Shown here piece after piece: positions 16,460 to 24,279 of a DNA stretch of 64,000 nucleotides; the stretch's first letter is position 1, and every line of letters begins with the position of its first letter. The stretch comes from Chryseobacterium formosense (lineage in GTDB: Bacteria; Bacteroidota; Bacteroidia; Flavobacteriales; Weeksellaceae). The translations under genes and the position numbers were made by a program. The stretch is from positions 310,001 to 374,000 of the forward strand of contig NZ_FPAP01000002.1 of NCBI RefSeq assembly GCF_900116415.1. Reading direction: 5' to 3'. The notes beneath the pieces are model-generated. The model saw only the letters and a program-made list of their open reading frames with translations. It did not search any database and was not told the origin of the DNA.

Positions 16460-16467
16460 TATATTTG
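16460..16467 (+). promoter_or_regulatory. -7 box of xrtF, abutting the start codon
   Basis: TATATTTG ends 4 bases before the ATG at 16472, so transcription would start at or near the start codon. No -33 TTTG is visible. Four other genes in the window show the same geometry. Confidence 0.5.
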
Positions 16468-16471
16468 CAAC

Positions 16472-16993
16472 ATGTTAAAAGACTTTAAGCCTGTTTTAGG
16501 AATATTGTTGCGCTTCATCATCATTTACCTGGTGTTGCTGTTTGCGTATCAGTTTTATCTTAACAGTTTTAAAGAATCTGGTTTGGATCCTTTTTCCAGA
16601 ATGATTGCAAATCAGGTGATGTTTTTGCAAAACTCAATGGGTTTTCCTTCGGCTCTTTACGACGATGTACCTAAACAACAGATATGGTTTCATGTAAAAA
16701 CAGGCTTCGTTACCAGAATGGTAGAAGGTTGCAATGCTATTTCTGTAATGATTCTCTTTGTCTCTTTTGTCTTTGCTTTTTATAAAGGAACTAAAACTTT
16801 CGTTTTTGTAGCGATTGGTCTTTTGATACTTTACATTATGAATGTTTTGAGAATTGCAGGGCTTAATATTGTGTACAGTGATTATTCAAAGTATGGTAAA
16901 ATGACGCATGACTATGTATTTCCTGCTGTGATTTACGGAACAGTGGTTGTGCTTTGGCTGGTCTGGATTAAATTTTTCGCATTAAAAAAATGA
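16472..16993 (+). CDS. xrtF: Exosortase family protein XrtF
   Basis: XrtF is a flavobacterial relative of exosortase/archaeosortase, an integral-membrane transpeptidase thought to cleave C-terminal sorting signals and attach proteins to the cell surface. The 173-residue protein has five or so hydrophobic helices and the catalytic triad of the superfamily: Cys near residue 85 in EGCNAIS, Arg near 126 in NVLRIAG and His near 146 in THDYVFP. It is short compared with EpsH-type exosortases, as usual for XrtF. Its stop overlaps the start of the next gene by 4 bp (ATGA), the usual XrtF-partner arrangement. No sorting-signal substrate is recognised in this window. Confidence 0.9.
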   Translation: MLKDFKPVLGILLRFIIIYLVLLFAYQFYLNSFKESGLDPFSRMIANQVMFLQNSMGFPSALYDDVPKQQIWFHVKTGFVTRMVEGCNAISVMILFVSFVFAFYKGTKTFVFVAIGLLILYIMNVLRIAGLNIVYSDYSKYGKMTHDYVFPAVIYGTVVVLWLVWIKFFALKK

Positions 16994-17433
16994 AAGTCTT
17001 AAGCTGGATATTAGTGCTTTTGGGTGTTGCAGGTCTTATCTCGGTGAGAGTTTTTGAAGACCGCATCTTTTATGATCCTTTCCTGAATTATTTTTACGAA
17101 GCAGATAAACAGGCAGCATATCCTGATTTTGAATGGGGACGTTTAATTATAAGTCATTTGTTCCGATTTATATTGAATCTTTTATTTTCAAGTATTGTCA
17201 TTCATTTTATTTTTAAAAATAAAAACTGGACTTTACAGGGAGCTGCATTAATATGTATTGTTTTTGCCATTACTTTCCCTATTTATCTTTACTGTATTTC
17301 AACAAAATTCGAGATCGGGTTTCTTTTTTCTTTTTATATGAGAAGGTTTGTGATACAGCCTTTGATACTTCTTCTTATTGTTCCGTTGTTCTATTATCGA
17401 AAGCAAATGTTGGTAAGAAATATTGAAGACTAA
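16990..17433 (+). CDS. Exosortase F-associated membrane protein
   Basis: The 147-residue protein overlaps xrtF by 4 bp and has about four hydrophobic segments (residues 4-20, 50-75, 80-100 and 110-135), with a charged loop FYEADKQAAYPDFEWGRL between the first two. Size, topology and position match the small partner family always found behind XrtF in Flavobacteriia. It presumably works with XrtF in the inner membrane; biochemical role unknown. It converges on the CDF gene, with the 26-bp hairpin element between. Confidence 0.85.
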   Translation: MKVLSWILVLLGVAGLISVRVFEDRIFYDPFLNYFYEADKQAAYPDFEWGRLIISHLFRFILNLLFSSIVIHFIFKNKNWTLQGAALICIVFAITFPIYLYCISTKFEIGFLFSFYMRRFVIQPLILLLIVPLFYYRKQMLVRNIED

Positions 17434-17520
17434 TCCAAAATTTTTTTAAGCTCATAAAAGCACTGCTAACTTTTATAGAAGTTTTGCATTTCCTGTATAA
17501 TCTTTGTGTTTTTGATTAGC

Positions 17521-17625
17521 CCGGATTGAGCGGCATGTCTGAGCTCTTTTCTTTGGATTTCAGCGCGGCGGCTTTGCCGCCGCGCTGAAATCCAAAGAAA
17601 AAGCGAGTAGCGAAAGCCGGAAATA
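17521..17625. repeat. GC-rich repeat element with 26-bp perfect hairpin
   Basis: Arms 17547-17572 and 17576-17601 are exact complements (26 bp) around a TTT loop; the core GCGCGGCGGC/GCCGCCGCGC is far more GC-rich than the surroundings. The hairpin is flanked by imperfect direct copies AGCCCGGATTGAGC (about 17519-17532) and AGCCGGAAATAGC (about 17615-17627). It fills the gap between converging genes and no T-run follows, so it is better read as a REP- or MITE-like dispersed element than as a simple terminator. Confidence 0.8.
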
Positions 17626-17639
17626 GCTCCTGAAAACTC

Positions 17640-18632
17640 TCAGACTGTATGTTTATCTATGCTTGTTACGTTTGCGGGAGTCCATTTTACCCGTTTTACA
17701 AATGGGAGTTCGCGGACGGGACAATTCATGATCTGGCAAACAGGACATGAAATGGTTTTACAATCATCCATATGGAAATTGAATTCTACGGTCCTTTTTG
17801 TATTTTTTGCCAGTAAAATAATGACGTTTTCCATTTCCTGATGGGCTTCACGAAGGCTGTAATAATAGGGTAGTGTGATGTGTGCATCGATGTGAAGGGA
17901 AGAGCCAAACTGCTGGATTTTCATGTTGTGAATGTCTATCCATTCTGTTTTTCTGTTTTTTTCTAAAAGGTCTATGATGTTGTTTAAAAGTTCCGGATCC
18001 TGTTCGTCCATAATTCCGCGAAGCGATTTTCGAACAATTTTATAACCGATAAAAATGATATAGAATCCGAATAATAGGGCTACGACAGAATCGATCCAGT
18101 AGATCTTGCTAAAGTAGACAATTATTAAACTGATGACGACTCCCAATGTTGTAATGGTGTCGGATTGTAAGTGTTTTCCGGAAGAAATTAATACTAAAGA
18201 ATTTTCTTTTTCACCTTTTTTGATGGAGATATAGCCTAAAATATAATTGATAATGGCTGTTGCGGCAATGATGGCAATTCCCCAGTCTAATTCGCTCAGA
18301 ACTTTTCCTGTAACCAAACTGTTGATGCCTTCGTAGATGATCATAATTCCGGCGATGGCGATGAGTGCTCCTTCGATACCTGAAGTTACAAATTCTACTT
18401 TTCCGTGCCCGTAAGGATGGTCTTCATCTTTTGGTTTTGAGGCTAGATGCAATGAATATAAACCCATAAAAGCACTGATCACATTCACGATACTTTCCAT
18501 GGCATCAGAAAATACGGCATCGGAATCGGTGAGTTTCCAGGCGATAATTTTTCCGACAAAAAGAATGATTCCGAAAACTGCAATGAGCTTCTGGAAACCT
18601 ACTTTGTCTTTATTTATTTTCTTTGTAATCAT
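17640..18632 (-). CDS. Cation diffusion facilitator (CDF) metal efflux protein with Cys-rich tail
   Basis: CDF proteins export Zn, Mn, Fe or Co in exchange for protons. The 330-residue protein has six predicted helices, the second-helix metal motif SDAMESIVN (about residues 41-49), the loop signature HPYGHGKVE and a cytoplasmic C-terminal domain from about 205. The tail carries four cysteines in MDDCKTISCPVCQIMNCP (about 292-309), unlike E. coli YiiP, which has none there; it may add a metal-sensing site. Metal specificity cannot be told. It is a single gene whose downstream end faces the 26-bp hairpin. Confidence 0.9.
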   Translation of the reverse strand: MITKKINKDKVGFQKLIAVFGIILFVGKIIAWKLTDSDAVFSDAMESIVNVISAFMGLYSLHLASKPKDEDHPYGHGKVEFVTSGIEGALIAIAGIMIIYEGINSLVTGKVLSELDWGIAIIAATAIINYILGYISIKKGEKENSLVLISSGKHLQSDTITTLGVVISLIIVYFSKIYWIDSVVALLFGFYIIFIGYKIVRKSLRGIMDEQDPELLNNIIDLLEKNRKTEWIDIHNMKIQQFGSSLHIDAHITLPYYYSLREAHQEMENVIILLAKNTKRTVEFNFHMDDCKTISCPVCQIMNCPVRELPFVKRVKWTPANVTSIDKHTV

Positions 18633-18718
18633 TACTTTCTTTAAAAAATTTCTGAACTATTAAGGTCTTTTAAGGTTTAAGAATTTTTAAGGCAAATATC
18701 TGAGATATTTTTTCAGTT

Positions 18719-18762
18719 GATAGGATTTTATCCTATCCTTTAGTAAGCCGTCCCTTCGGGAC
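18719..18762. repeat. Two small intergenic hairpins
   Basis: GATAGGA-TTTTA-TCCTATC (18719-18737) and GTCCC-TTC-GGGAC (18750-18762) lie upstream of the CDF gene and downstream of asd. They resemble the short hairpins at 12605-12673. Confidence 0.55.
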
Positions 18763-18816
18763 TTGTTTTAGCCATCAACTACCAAACAAATTCTACCAAC
18801 TAAAATAATTATTCGA

Positions 18817-18850
18817 TAAAAAAAAGAATCTCTTTTGGAGACTCTTTTTC
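18817..18850 (-). terminator. Terminator of asd
   Basis: On the minus strand AAGAGTCTC pairs with GAGATTCTT (one G-U) around a 5-base loop, followed by a T-run. It lies 12-45 bp past the asd stop. Confidence 0.85.
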
Positions 18851-18861
18851 TTTTTGTTAGT

Positions 18862-19851
18862 TTATACTAAGTTGTTTTCTACCAAGTATTCTGCGATCTG
18901 TACTGCGTTTGTTGCAGCGCCTTTTCGCAGATTGTCTGCCACAATCCAAAGGTTGAGTGTTTTTGGCTGGGAGAGATCTCTTCGGATTCTTCCGACAAAA
19001 ACTTCGTCTTTTCCTTCTGAATATAAAGGCATCGGATATTCGTTGTTTTTTACGTTATCCATTACCACAACTCCCGGAGTTTCAGATAAGATTTTTCTTA
19101 CTTCGTCAAGATCAAATTCGTTTTCAAATTCAATATTCACACTTTCAGAATGTCCTCCCTGAACCGGAACTCTTACTGCGGTTGCCGTTAAATTAAATGT
19201 GTCATCGCCTAAAATTTTCTTAGGCTCTTTCATTAATTTTATCTCTTCTTTTGTGTAATCGTCATCTGCAAAAACATCACAGTGCGGCAATGCATTTTTG
19301 AAGATCTGATAAGGATAAACTTTTTCAGCATCCTCACCTTTGATTTCTGCATTAAGCTGATCAACTGCCGCTTTACCCGTTCCTGTTACGGACTGATAAG
19401 TGGAAACGATTACTCTTTTAAGATCGTATTTTTTATTCAACGGACCTAAAACCATGACCAACTGAATGGTAGAACAGTTTGGATTTGCAATGATCTTGTC
19501 TTCTTTCGTTAATACATCAGCGTTAATTTCAGGAACTACCAGTTTTTTTGTAGGATCCATTCTCCATGCGGAAGAATTGTCGATTACAGTTGTTCCAGCT
19601 TCAGCGAAAAGAGGTGCGAATTCTAAAGATGTTCCGCCCCCTGCTGAGAAAATTGCTATTTCAGGTTTGGCAGCTATAGCGTCGTTCATGCTTACAATGG
19701 TGAATTCTTCCTGTTTATACTTCACCTTCTTGCCAATAGATTTTTCCGATGCTACCGGAATTAGTTCGGTGATAGGGAAGTTTCTCTCTTCGAGAACTTT
19801 AAGCATAACCTGTCCAACCATTCCTGTTGAACCTACTACAGCTACTTTCAT
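18862..19851 (-). CDS. asd: Aspartate-semialdehyde dehydrogenase
   Basis: Asd reduces aspartyl phosphate to aspartate semialdehyde with NADPH, the branch step towards lysine, diaminopimelate, threonine and methionine. The 329-residue cytoplasmic enzyme shows the Rossmann motif GSTGMVGQ (residues 7-14), the catalytic Cys in NPNCSTIQ (about 130) and the active-site RVPVQGGHSE (about 238-247). Length is normal. The short membrane-protein gene on the same strand ends 31 bp upstream, so they may share a transcript. A clear terminator follows. Confidence 0.96.
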   Translation of the reverse strand: MKVAVVGSTGMVGQVMLKVLEERNFPITELIPVASEKSIGKKVKYKQEEFTIVSMNDAIAAKPEIAIFSAGGGTSLEFAPLFAEAGTTVIDNSSAWRMDPTKKLVVPEINADVLTKEDKIIANPNCSTIQLVMVLGPLNKKYDLKRVIVSTYQSVTGTGKAAVDQLNAEIKGEDAEKVYPYQIFKNALPHCDVFADDDYTKEEIKLMKEPKKILGDDTFNLTATAVRVPVQGGHSESVNIEFENEFDLDEVRKILSETPGVVVMDNVKNNEYPMPLYSEGKDEVFVGRIRRDLSQPKTLNLWIVADNLRKGAATNAVQIAEYLVENNLV

Positions 19852-19881
19852 TGTTGTTTTAAAAAATTAAGTTAATATAAA

Positions 19882-20319
19882 TTAAGCTCCGAAGACTCTT
19901 GCCCACGGAAATGCATATCCGAATAATGCTACCGCAATCAATCCCATAAATACGATTCCTAAAGAAATGGTATCATTAGATTTTACTTTTTTATTGATGA
20001 TGGTCATCAAAATTGCAGCAATAAGCATTGAAGCTGGATGTTCTACATATTGAAATCTTGAATAAGCGTTGCTCATCAGTGTTACAGAATCTAAAGCCGC
20101 TTTTACAGCCGGAGAGGTAAACCACAGTACAATCCCTAACAAAAACTGAATATGAAAGAAGATCATGGTGAACAGGGTTGTTTTCTTTAGGAATTTATTT
20201 ACTTTCCCACTGAAACCAAACATGGTTGCCAAAAGTGCAATAATGAATAAGGCCACCAAAAGGAGTTCAAGATAAGCAAACCCTTTATGAGCATTGATTA
20301 AAATTTTGTAAAAATCCAT
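19882..20319 (-). CDS. Small four-helix membrane protein with conserved histidines
   Basis: The ATG at 20319 (MDFYKILINAHKGFAYLEL) is chosen over a longer frame from 20424, because the longer frame would span the terminator of the TonB receptor gene at 20354-20384, and a TATATTTG box (20356-20349) lies 29 bp upstream of this ATG. The 145-residue protein has four hydrophobic helices (about 14-35, 50-72, 92-108 and 118-138). Histidines occur at H11, in FFHIQF and in VEHPASM, at helix edges, a pattern that could bind heme; similar flavobacterial proteins are sometimes labelled cytochrome B. That reading is tentative. asd follows after 30 bp. Confidence 0.75.
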   Translation of the reverse strand: MDFYKILINAHKGFAYLELLLVALFIIALLATMFGFSGKVNKFLKKTTLFTMIFFHIQFLLGIVLWFTSPAVKAALDSVTLMSNAYSRFQYVEHPASMLIAAILMTIINKKVKSNDTISLGIVFMGLIAVALFGYAFPWARVFGA

Positions 20320-20353
20320 ACTTCTATTTTTTCTATTTTTAAAGTATACAAAT

Positions 20354-20384
20354 ATAAAAAATCCCAGCGATAAAGCCGGGATTT
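20354..20384 (-). terminator. Terminator of the second TonB receptor gene
   Basis: On the minus strand AAATCCCGGC pairs with GCTGGGATTT (one G-U) around a 6-base loop, followed by TTTTT. It decides the start of the next gene, which must lie downstream of it. Confidence 0.85.
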
Positions 20385-20407
20385 GATATGTAATAAGTTG
20401 TAAATTA

Positions 20408-23131
20408 TTAGAATTTAAACGCAACAGAAGCTGCCCAAGTTCTACCGAATCCGAAGTAAACAGTATTATTTGTGTCTAAACCTTTGTAGAAGTTAGCTGG
20501 GTTATTAATATAAGCGTCATACTTTTGCTGAGCTGTACCTGTCGAAGTTGTAGTAAAATCTGCTAAATCTTTAACGTGTGTAGAAGATTTTCCGTCAGAA
20601 ATGTATGTGGTATCAAATAAGTTATAAACGTTACCTGTAAGAACTAATCTTTGGTTTTTACCTAAATCAAATGTATAAGATAAACCTAGATCAAACAAGT
20701 TATAGCTTGGATATTCTAAAGCTCCTTTACGTCCGTTGTTTGTAGTTGTTCCATCAGCTTTTACATATACATCAGCAAAATTGATTAAACCGTAATAGTT
20801 GCTATAATAATTCCAGTTACTAAAAATACTTAATTGTTTAACTGGTTTTAATGTAAATCCTAAAGCAGCTGTCGTTTGAGCCGCATCAGAAACTTTCACT
20901 CCGTCTAAGGCAAAACTTACTTCTGCATTGCCATTAAAAGTAATAGGAGTTCCGTTTTCGTCATATAATGTTCCTGTTGGGTTTCCTTTATATTCCCAAT
21001 TTCCTATTGAAAACATTCCGTTGAAAGATAAATAATCTGTAACTTTTAAAGTTCCTTCAAATTCTGCTCCCATGTGGATTTCCTGAATTCCTGTTAAATT
21101 AGCAAAAGGTCTGTTATAAACATTTGTTCCTGTTGCTGGTAACGCCGGATTGATAGGAATACCTGGTAAATTTGTAAATCTTTGGTATCTGTCTTTCCAA
21201 GATGTATAGTAAAGGTTTACGTTTGCATTAAAGATTCTGCTTCTGAATCCGTAACCTAATTCTGCTGAAGCAATTTTCTCGTTAGTTAATAACGGATTCA
21301 CAATTTGCTGGTTTCCAGTTGCTCTTCCATCGGGACTATTTACAGCAGGGTTTGTACTCGTTGCAGGAGCAAGCGGTGAGTTGAAAACAGAATTGAAAAG
21401 TGGCTGTTTAGCATAATAACCAACATTTGCAAAAACATTGTGTTGATCGTCAATATTATAGTTAACTCCAGCTTTCACGTTAAATCCAAAAAGAAATTTA
21501 GTGTCTGTTTTTTGTGTAACAGCTTGTCCCTGTTGAATAACACCATCCTTCAACCAGTTGTCAATTCTTTTATATCCTTGTTCTGAAACCGATCCTTGAA
21601 CGAACGCAGAAACTTTATCTTTTGAATATTCAATTTGTCCGAAAAGTCCTCCCCACAATACTTCACCGTCATAGTTTCTGTAAACAATCTGGCCTTTGTC
21701 CTTAACTGTTTTTACGAAAGGATTTGCAGAAGGAGTAGGACTTTGTACAAGAGTAACATCATATCCTCCAGGATTGTTCATATCATCTTTTTCAATATAC
21801 CTGTTATTCCCCCAAAGATCTGTTAAAACACCTGGATGATAACCATAATAATATCTTAAATCAATTCCTCCTGAGAAATTCCAGTTTTCATTGAATTTGT
21901 GTTGAAAGTTTGATAATAAACCATACCAATCGTGTGAATTGATACTAGCTCTTCTTGCTAATCCATTGTTTCTGGTTGCTACACCTGGAGTTGCATTTAT
22001 TTTGTTGATACCAGTGTTATTTGCTACTGCAGGATCCCAAATTACATTTTGTCCTTGGTTCCATGCTTGGATATCATCGAATCTAATCAAACCATCGGCT
22101 GTTTTAGGTAAGCTGTTGATGTTTGTACCATTGATACTTCCAATAACACCTGTTCCACCTCCTCTTCCCCAAGATCCGTAAAGAACTGAAGATAATTTTG
22201 ATCTTTCAGAAATTTTCCAATCCCAGTTAACTGATGCAACCGGTTTGCTGTAGAAATTGATTGATTGAGACATGATATCTCCATTCATATATCCCCAGTT
22301 TGAATTGTATCTTCTGTTTGGCTCACCATTTTCACCATATTTAATGAAGTTTGCAATTGAACTTTGGAAGTTCTGCATATGCCATTGTGGTGCGCCTGTA
22401 AATGTAAATTGGAAATCATGCTTTTCGTTTGGCTGATAACCTAAAGCAAAATAATAGTTGTAAGCTTCGAAATCAGATCCGTCAATATAAGTTGCTCCTG
22501 CAGTTCTAGCCATTAAGAATGAAGTTGACCAACCTTTTGCAGATTTACCTGTATTATAAGAAAATAGAGTCTTTAAGTAGCCATCATTACCAACTCCTAA
22601 GAATACGTTTCCTTCTTTTTTCTTGTCTGCTGCTCTTGTAATGATATTTGTCGTTCCTCCTACAGAAGCAATGGCTAATTTTGAAGATCCTAAACCTCTT
22701 TGCACCTGCATTGCAGATGTAACGTCTGATAATCCTAACCAGTTACTCCAATAAACTGCACCATCTTCCATTCCGTTTACAGGAACACCATTAATCATTA
22801 CAGCTTGGTTGTTGGTATCAAAACCACGGATATTCATACGACCATCACCGAAACCTCCTCCGCCTTTTGCAGCGTAGATTGAAGGCGTGGATTTCAAAAT
22901 TTCAGGGAATTCCTGATTCCCTAATCTTTCAACGATTTGTGCTTCTTTAATTGTAGAAACTGCAACCGGTGTTTTTCTATCTTTAGCGATATCGGCAACA
23001 CCTGTAAGAACAACAGCTTCAATATCTTTTGACCTGGTGTCAGCTGTATCCTGAACCTGTTGTGCATAATAAACACTAGCTGTTGATAATGTAATTATCG
23101 CAGTTAGCATCGATTTGTTGATTAATTTCAT
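20408..23131 (-). CDS. TonB-dependent outer-membrane receptor
   Basis: The 907-residue protein has a signal peptide ending TASVYYAQ, a TonB-box-like DIEAVVLTGV (about residues 36-45), a plug domain with MNIRGFDTNNQAVMINGVPVN (20 residues of this core about 99-118) and GGTTNIITRAA, and a beta-barrel ending with aromatic VAFKF. Unlike the receptor at 7644 it lacks the carboxypeptidase-like N-domain, so it belongs with FecA/FhuA-type receptors for siderophores, vitamins or similar small ligands. Neither a SusD gene, an ABC importer nor an anti-sigma regulator is adjacent, so the ligand is unknown. Its 211-bp upstream region is very AT-rich; I see no Fur-like palindrome in it. Confidence 0.92.
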   Translation of the reverse strand: MKLINKSMLTAIITLSTASVYYAQQVQDTADTRSKDIEAVVLTGVADIAKDRKTPVAVSTIKEAQIVERLGNQEFPEILKSTPSIYAAKGGGGFGDGRMNIRGFDTNNQAVMINGVPVNGMEDGAVYWSNWLGLSDVTSAMQVQRGLGSSKLAIASVGGTTNIITRAADKKKEGNVFLGVGNDGYLKTLFSYNTGKSAKGWSTSFLMARTAGATYIDGSDFEAYNYYFALGYQPNEKHDFQFTFTGAPQWHMQNFQSSIANFIKYGENGEPNRRYNSNWGYMNGDIMSQSINFYSKPVASVNWDWKISERSKLSSVLYGSWGRGGGTGVIGSINGTNINSLPKTADGLIRFDDIQAWNQGQNVIWDPAVANNTGINKINATPGVATRNNGLARRASINSHDWYGLLSNFQHKFNENWNFSGGIDLRYYYGYHPGVLTDLWGNNRYIEKDDMNNPGGYDVTLVQSPTPSANPFVKTVKDKGQIVYRNYDGEVLWGGLFGQIEYSKDKVSAFVQGSVSEQGYKRIDNWLKDGVIQQGQAVTQKTDTKFLFGFNVKAGVNYNIDDQHNVFANVGYYAKQPLFNSVFNSPLAPATSTNPAVNSPDGRATGNQQIVNPLLTNEKIASAELGYGFRSRIFNANVNLYYTSWKDRYQRFTNLPGIPINPALPATGTNVYNRPFANLTGIQEIHMGAEFEGTLKVTDYLSFNGMFSIGNWEYKGNPTGTLYDENGTPITFNGNAEVSFALDGVKVSDAAQTTAALGFTLKPVKQLSIFSNWNYYSNYYGLINFADVYVKADGTTTNNGRKGALEYPSYNLFDLGLSYTFDLGKNQRLVLTGNVYNLFDTTYISDGKSSTHVKDLADFTTTSTGTAQQKYDAYINNPANFYKGLDTNNTVYFGFGRTWAASVAFKF

Positions 23132-23342
23132 AATCGTAAGTAATAGTTAGAATTAAATTTTATGCAAAATTCGACAAATAAACTTTAACTATTATTAACT
23201 TAATGTTAATTTTTATTGATTACAAATAACATGTAACTAATTGAAAATCAACAATAATTGAAAATAATCAATTTTACAGTGAAAAAATCATATTATTTAA
23301 TTTTTAATAAAATACATATGTTTTTATTAAAAATATAATGTA

Positions 23343-24203
23343 TTACATAGCAGCTTTTAAGCTTAAATCTATATTTTCTGCAGAATGAGTCAATGCTCCA
23401 GCAGAGATATAAGTGACTCCGGTAGCAGCAATATCCTTCAATTGATCTCTTGTAATTCCACCAGACGCCTCACTTTCGCAAGAACCATTAATTAGTTTAA
23501 TGGCTTTAGCCATTGTAGCAACATCCATATTGTCAAGCATGATTCTGTCGACCTTTGCATTGATGGCTTCCTGTACTTCTTCGAGATTTCTTGTTTCGAC
23601 TTCGATTTTGAGTTTTTTCTTCGATTTCTTCACATAATCTTTTGCCATTTTTACAGCATTGGTAATGCTTCCGTTATAATCAATATGGTTGTCTTTCAGC
23701 ATAATCATATCGTAAAGTCCGTATCGGTGATTGGTTCCGCCGCCGATTGCGACTGCCCATTTTTCGCAAACCCTAAAATTCGGAGTCGTTTTTCTGGTGT
23801 CTAAAAGTTTTGTTTTTGAACCAATTAATCTCGAATCCCAATCATGGGTTAAGGTAGCAATACCGCTCATCCTTTGCATGCAATTAAGAACCAGCCTTTC
23901 TGTTGAAAGAATTGATCTTGCACTTCCTGTAACGATAAAAGCAATGTCGCCAACTTTTGCCATTTCACCGTCTTTGATGAAATTCTCTATTTTCAGATTT
24001 TTATCGAAGGTTTTGAAAATGATTTCCGCCAGTTCAACTCCTGCCAAAATGCAGTTTTCTTTTACTAGAAGCTTTGCACTTTGCTGTAAATCTTTAGGAA
24101 TTGTAGACAATGTAGAATGATCGCCATCCTGAATGTCTTCTTCCAAAGCATTTTTGATGAATTGTTTTAAAACTTTATCTGTGGCGTAGCTTGGTCTTTT
24201 CAT
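23343..24203 (-). CDS. nadC: Nicotinate-nucleotide pyrophosphorylase (carboxylating)
   Basis: NadC makes nicotinate mononucleotide from quinolinate and PRPP in de novo NAD synthesis. The 286-residue enzyme has the N-terminal DGDHSTLSTIPKD, the substrate-binding LDTRKTTPNFRVCEKWAV (about 130-148), HRYGLYDMIMLKDNH (about 158-172) and the barrel motifs KIEVETRNLEE and MLDNMD. Length is standard. nadB is on the same strand 1.2 kb upstream; the gap is filled by a YhcG-type nuclease gene whose stop lies 76 bp before the nadC start. Confidence 0.95.
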   Translation of the reverse strand: MKRPSYATDKVLKQFIKNALEEDIQDGDHSTLSTIPKDLQQSAKLLVKENCILAGVELAEIIFKTFDKNLKIENFIKDGEMAKVGDIAFIVTGSARSILSTERLVLNCMQRMSGIATLTHDWDSRLIGSKTKLLDTRKTTPNFRVCEKWAVAIGGGTNHRYGLYDMIMLKDNHIDYNGSITNAVKMAKDYVKKSKKKLKIEVETRNLEEVQEAINAKVDRIMLDNMDVATMAKAIKLINGSCESEASGGITRDQLKDIAATGVTYISAGALTHSAENIDLSLKAAM

Positions 24204-24279
24204 ATGTGGAGATTTTTTAAGGTCATGCGTAATCGCAGCTTTTTAATTGCTTTTGTGTTTATGAATCACGACGATTACA

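Noticed and set aside
17434..17639. Possible small RNA gene in the GC-rich hairpin region
   Set aside because: No -7 box precedes it and no T-run follows; a dispersed repeat explains the structure better.
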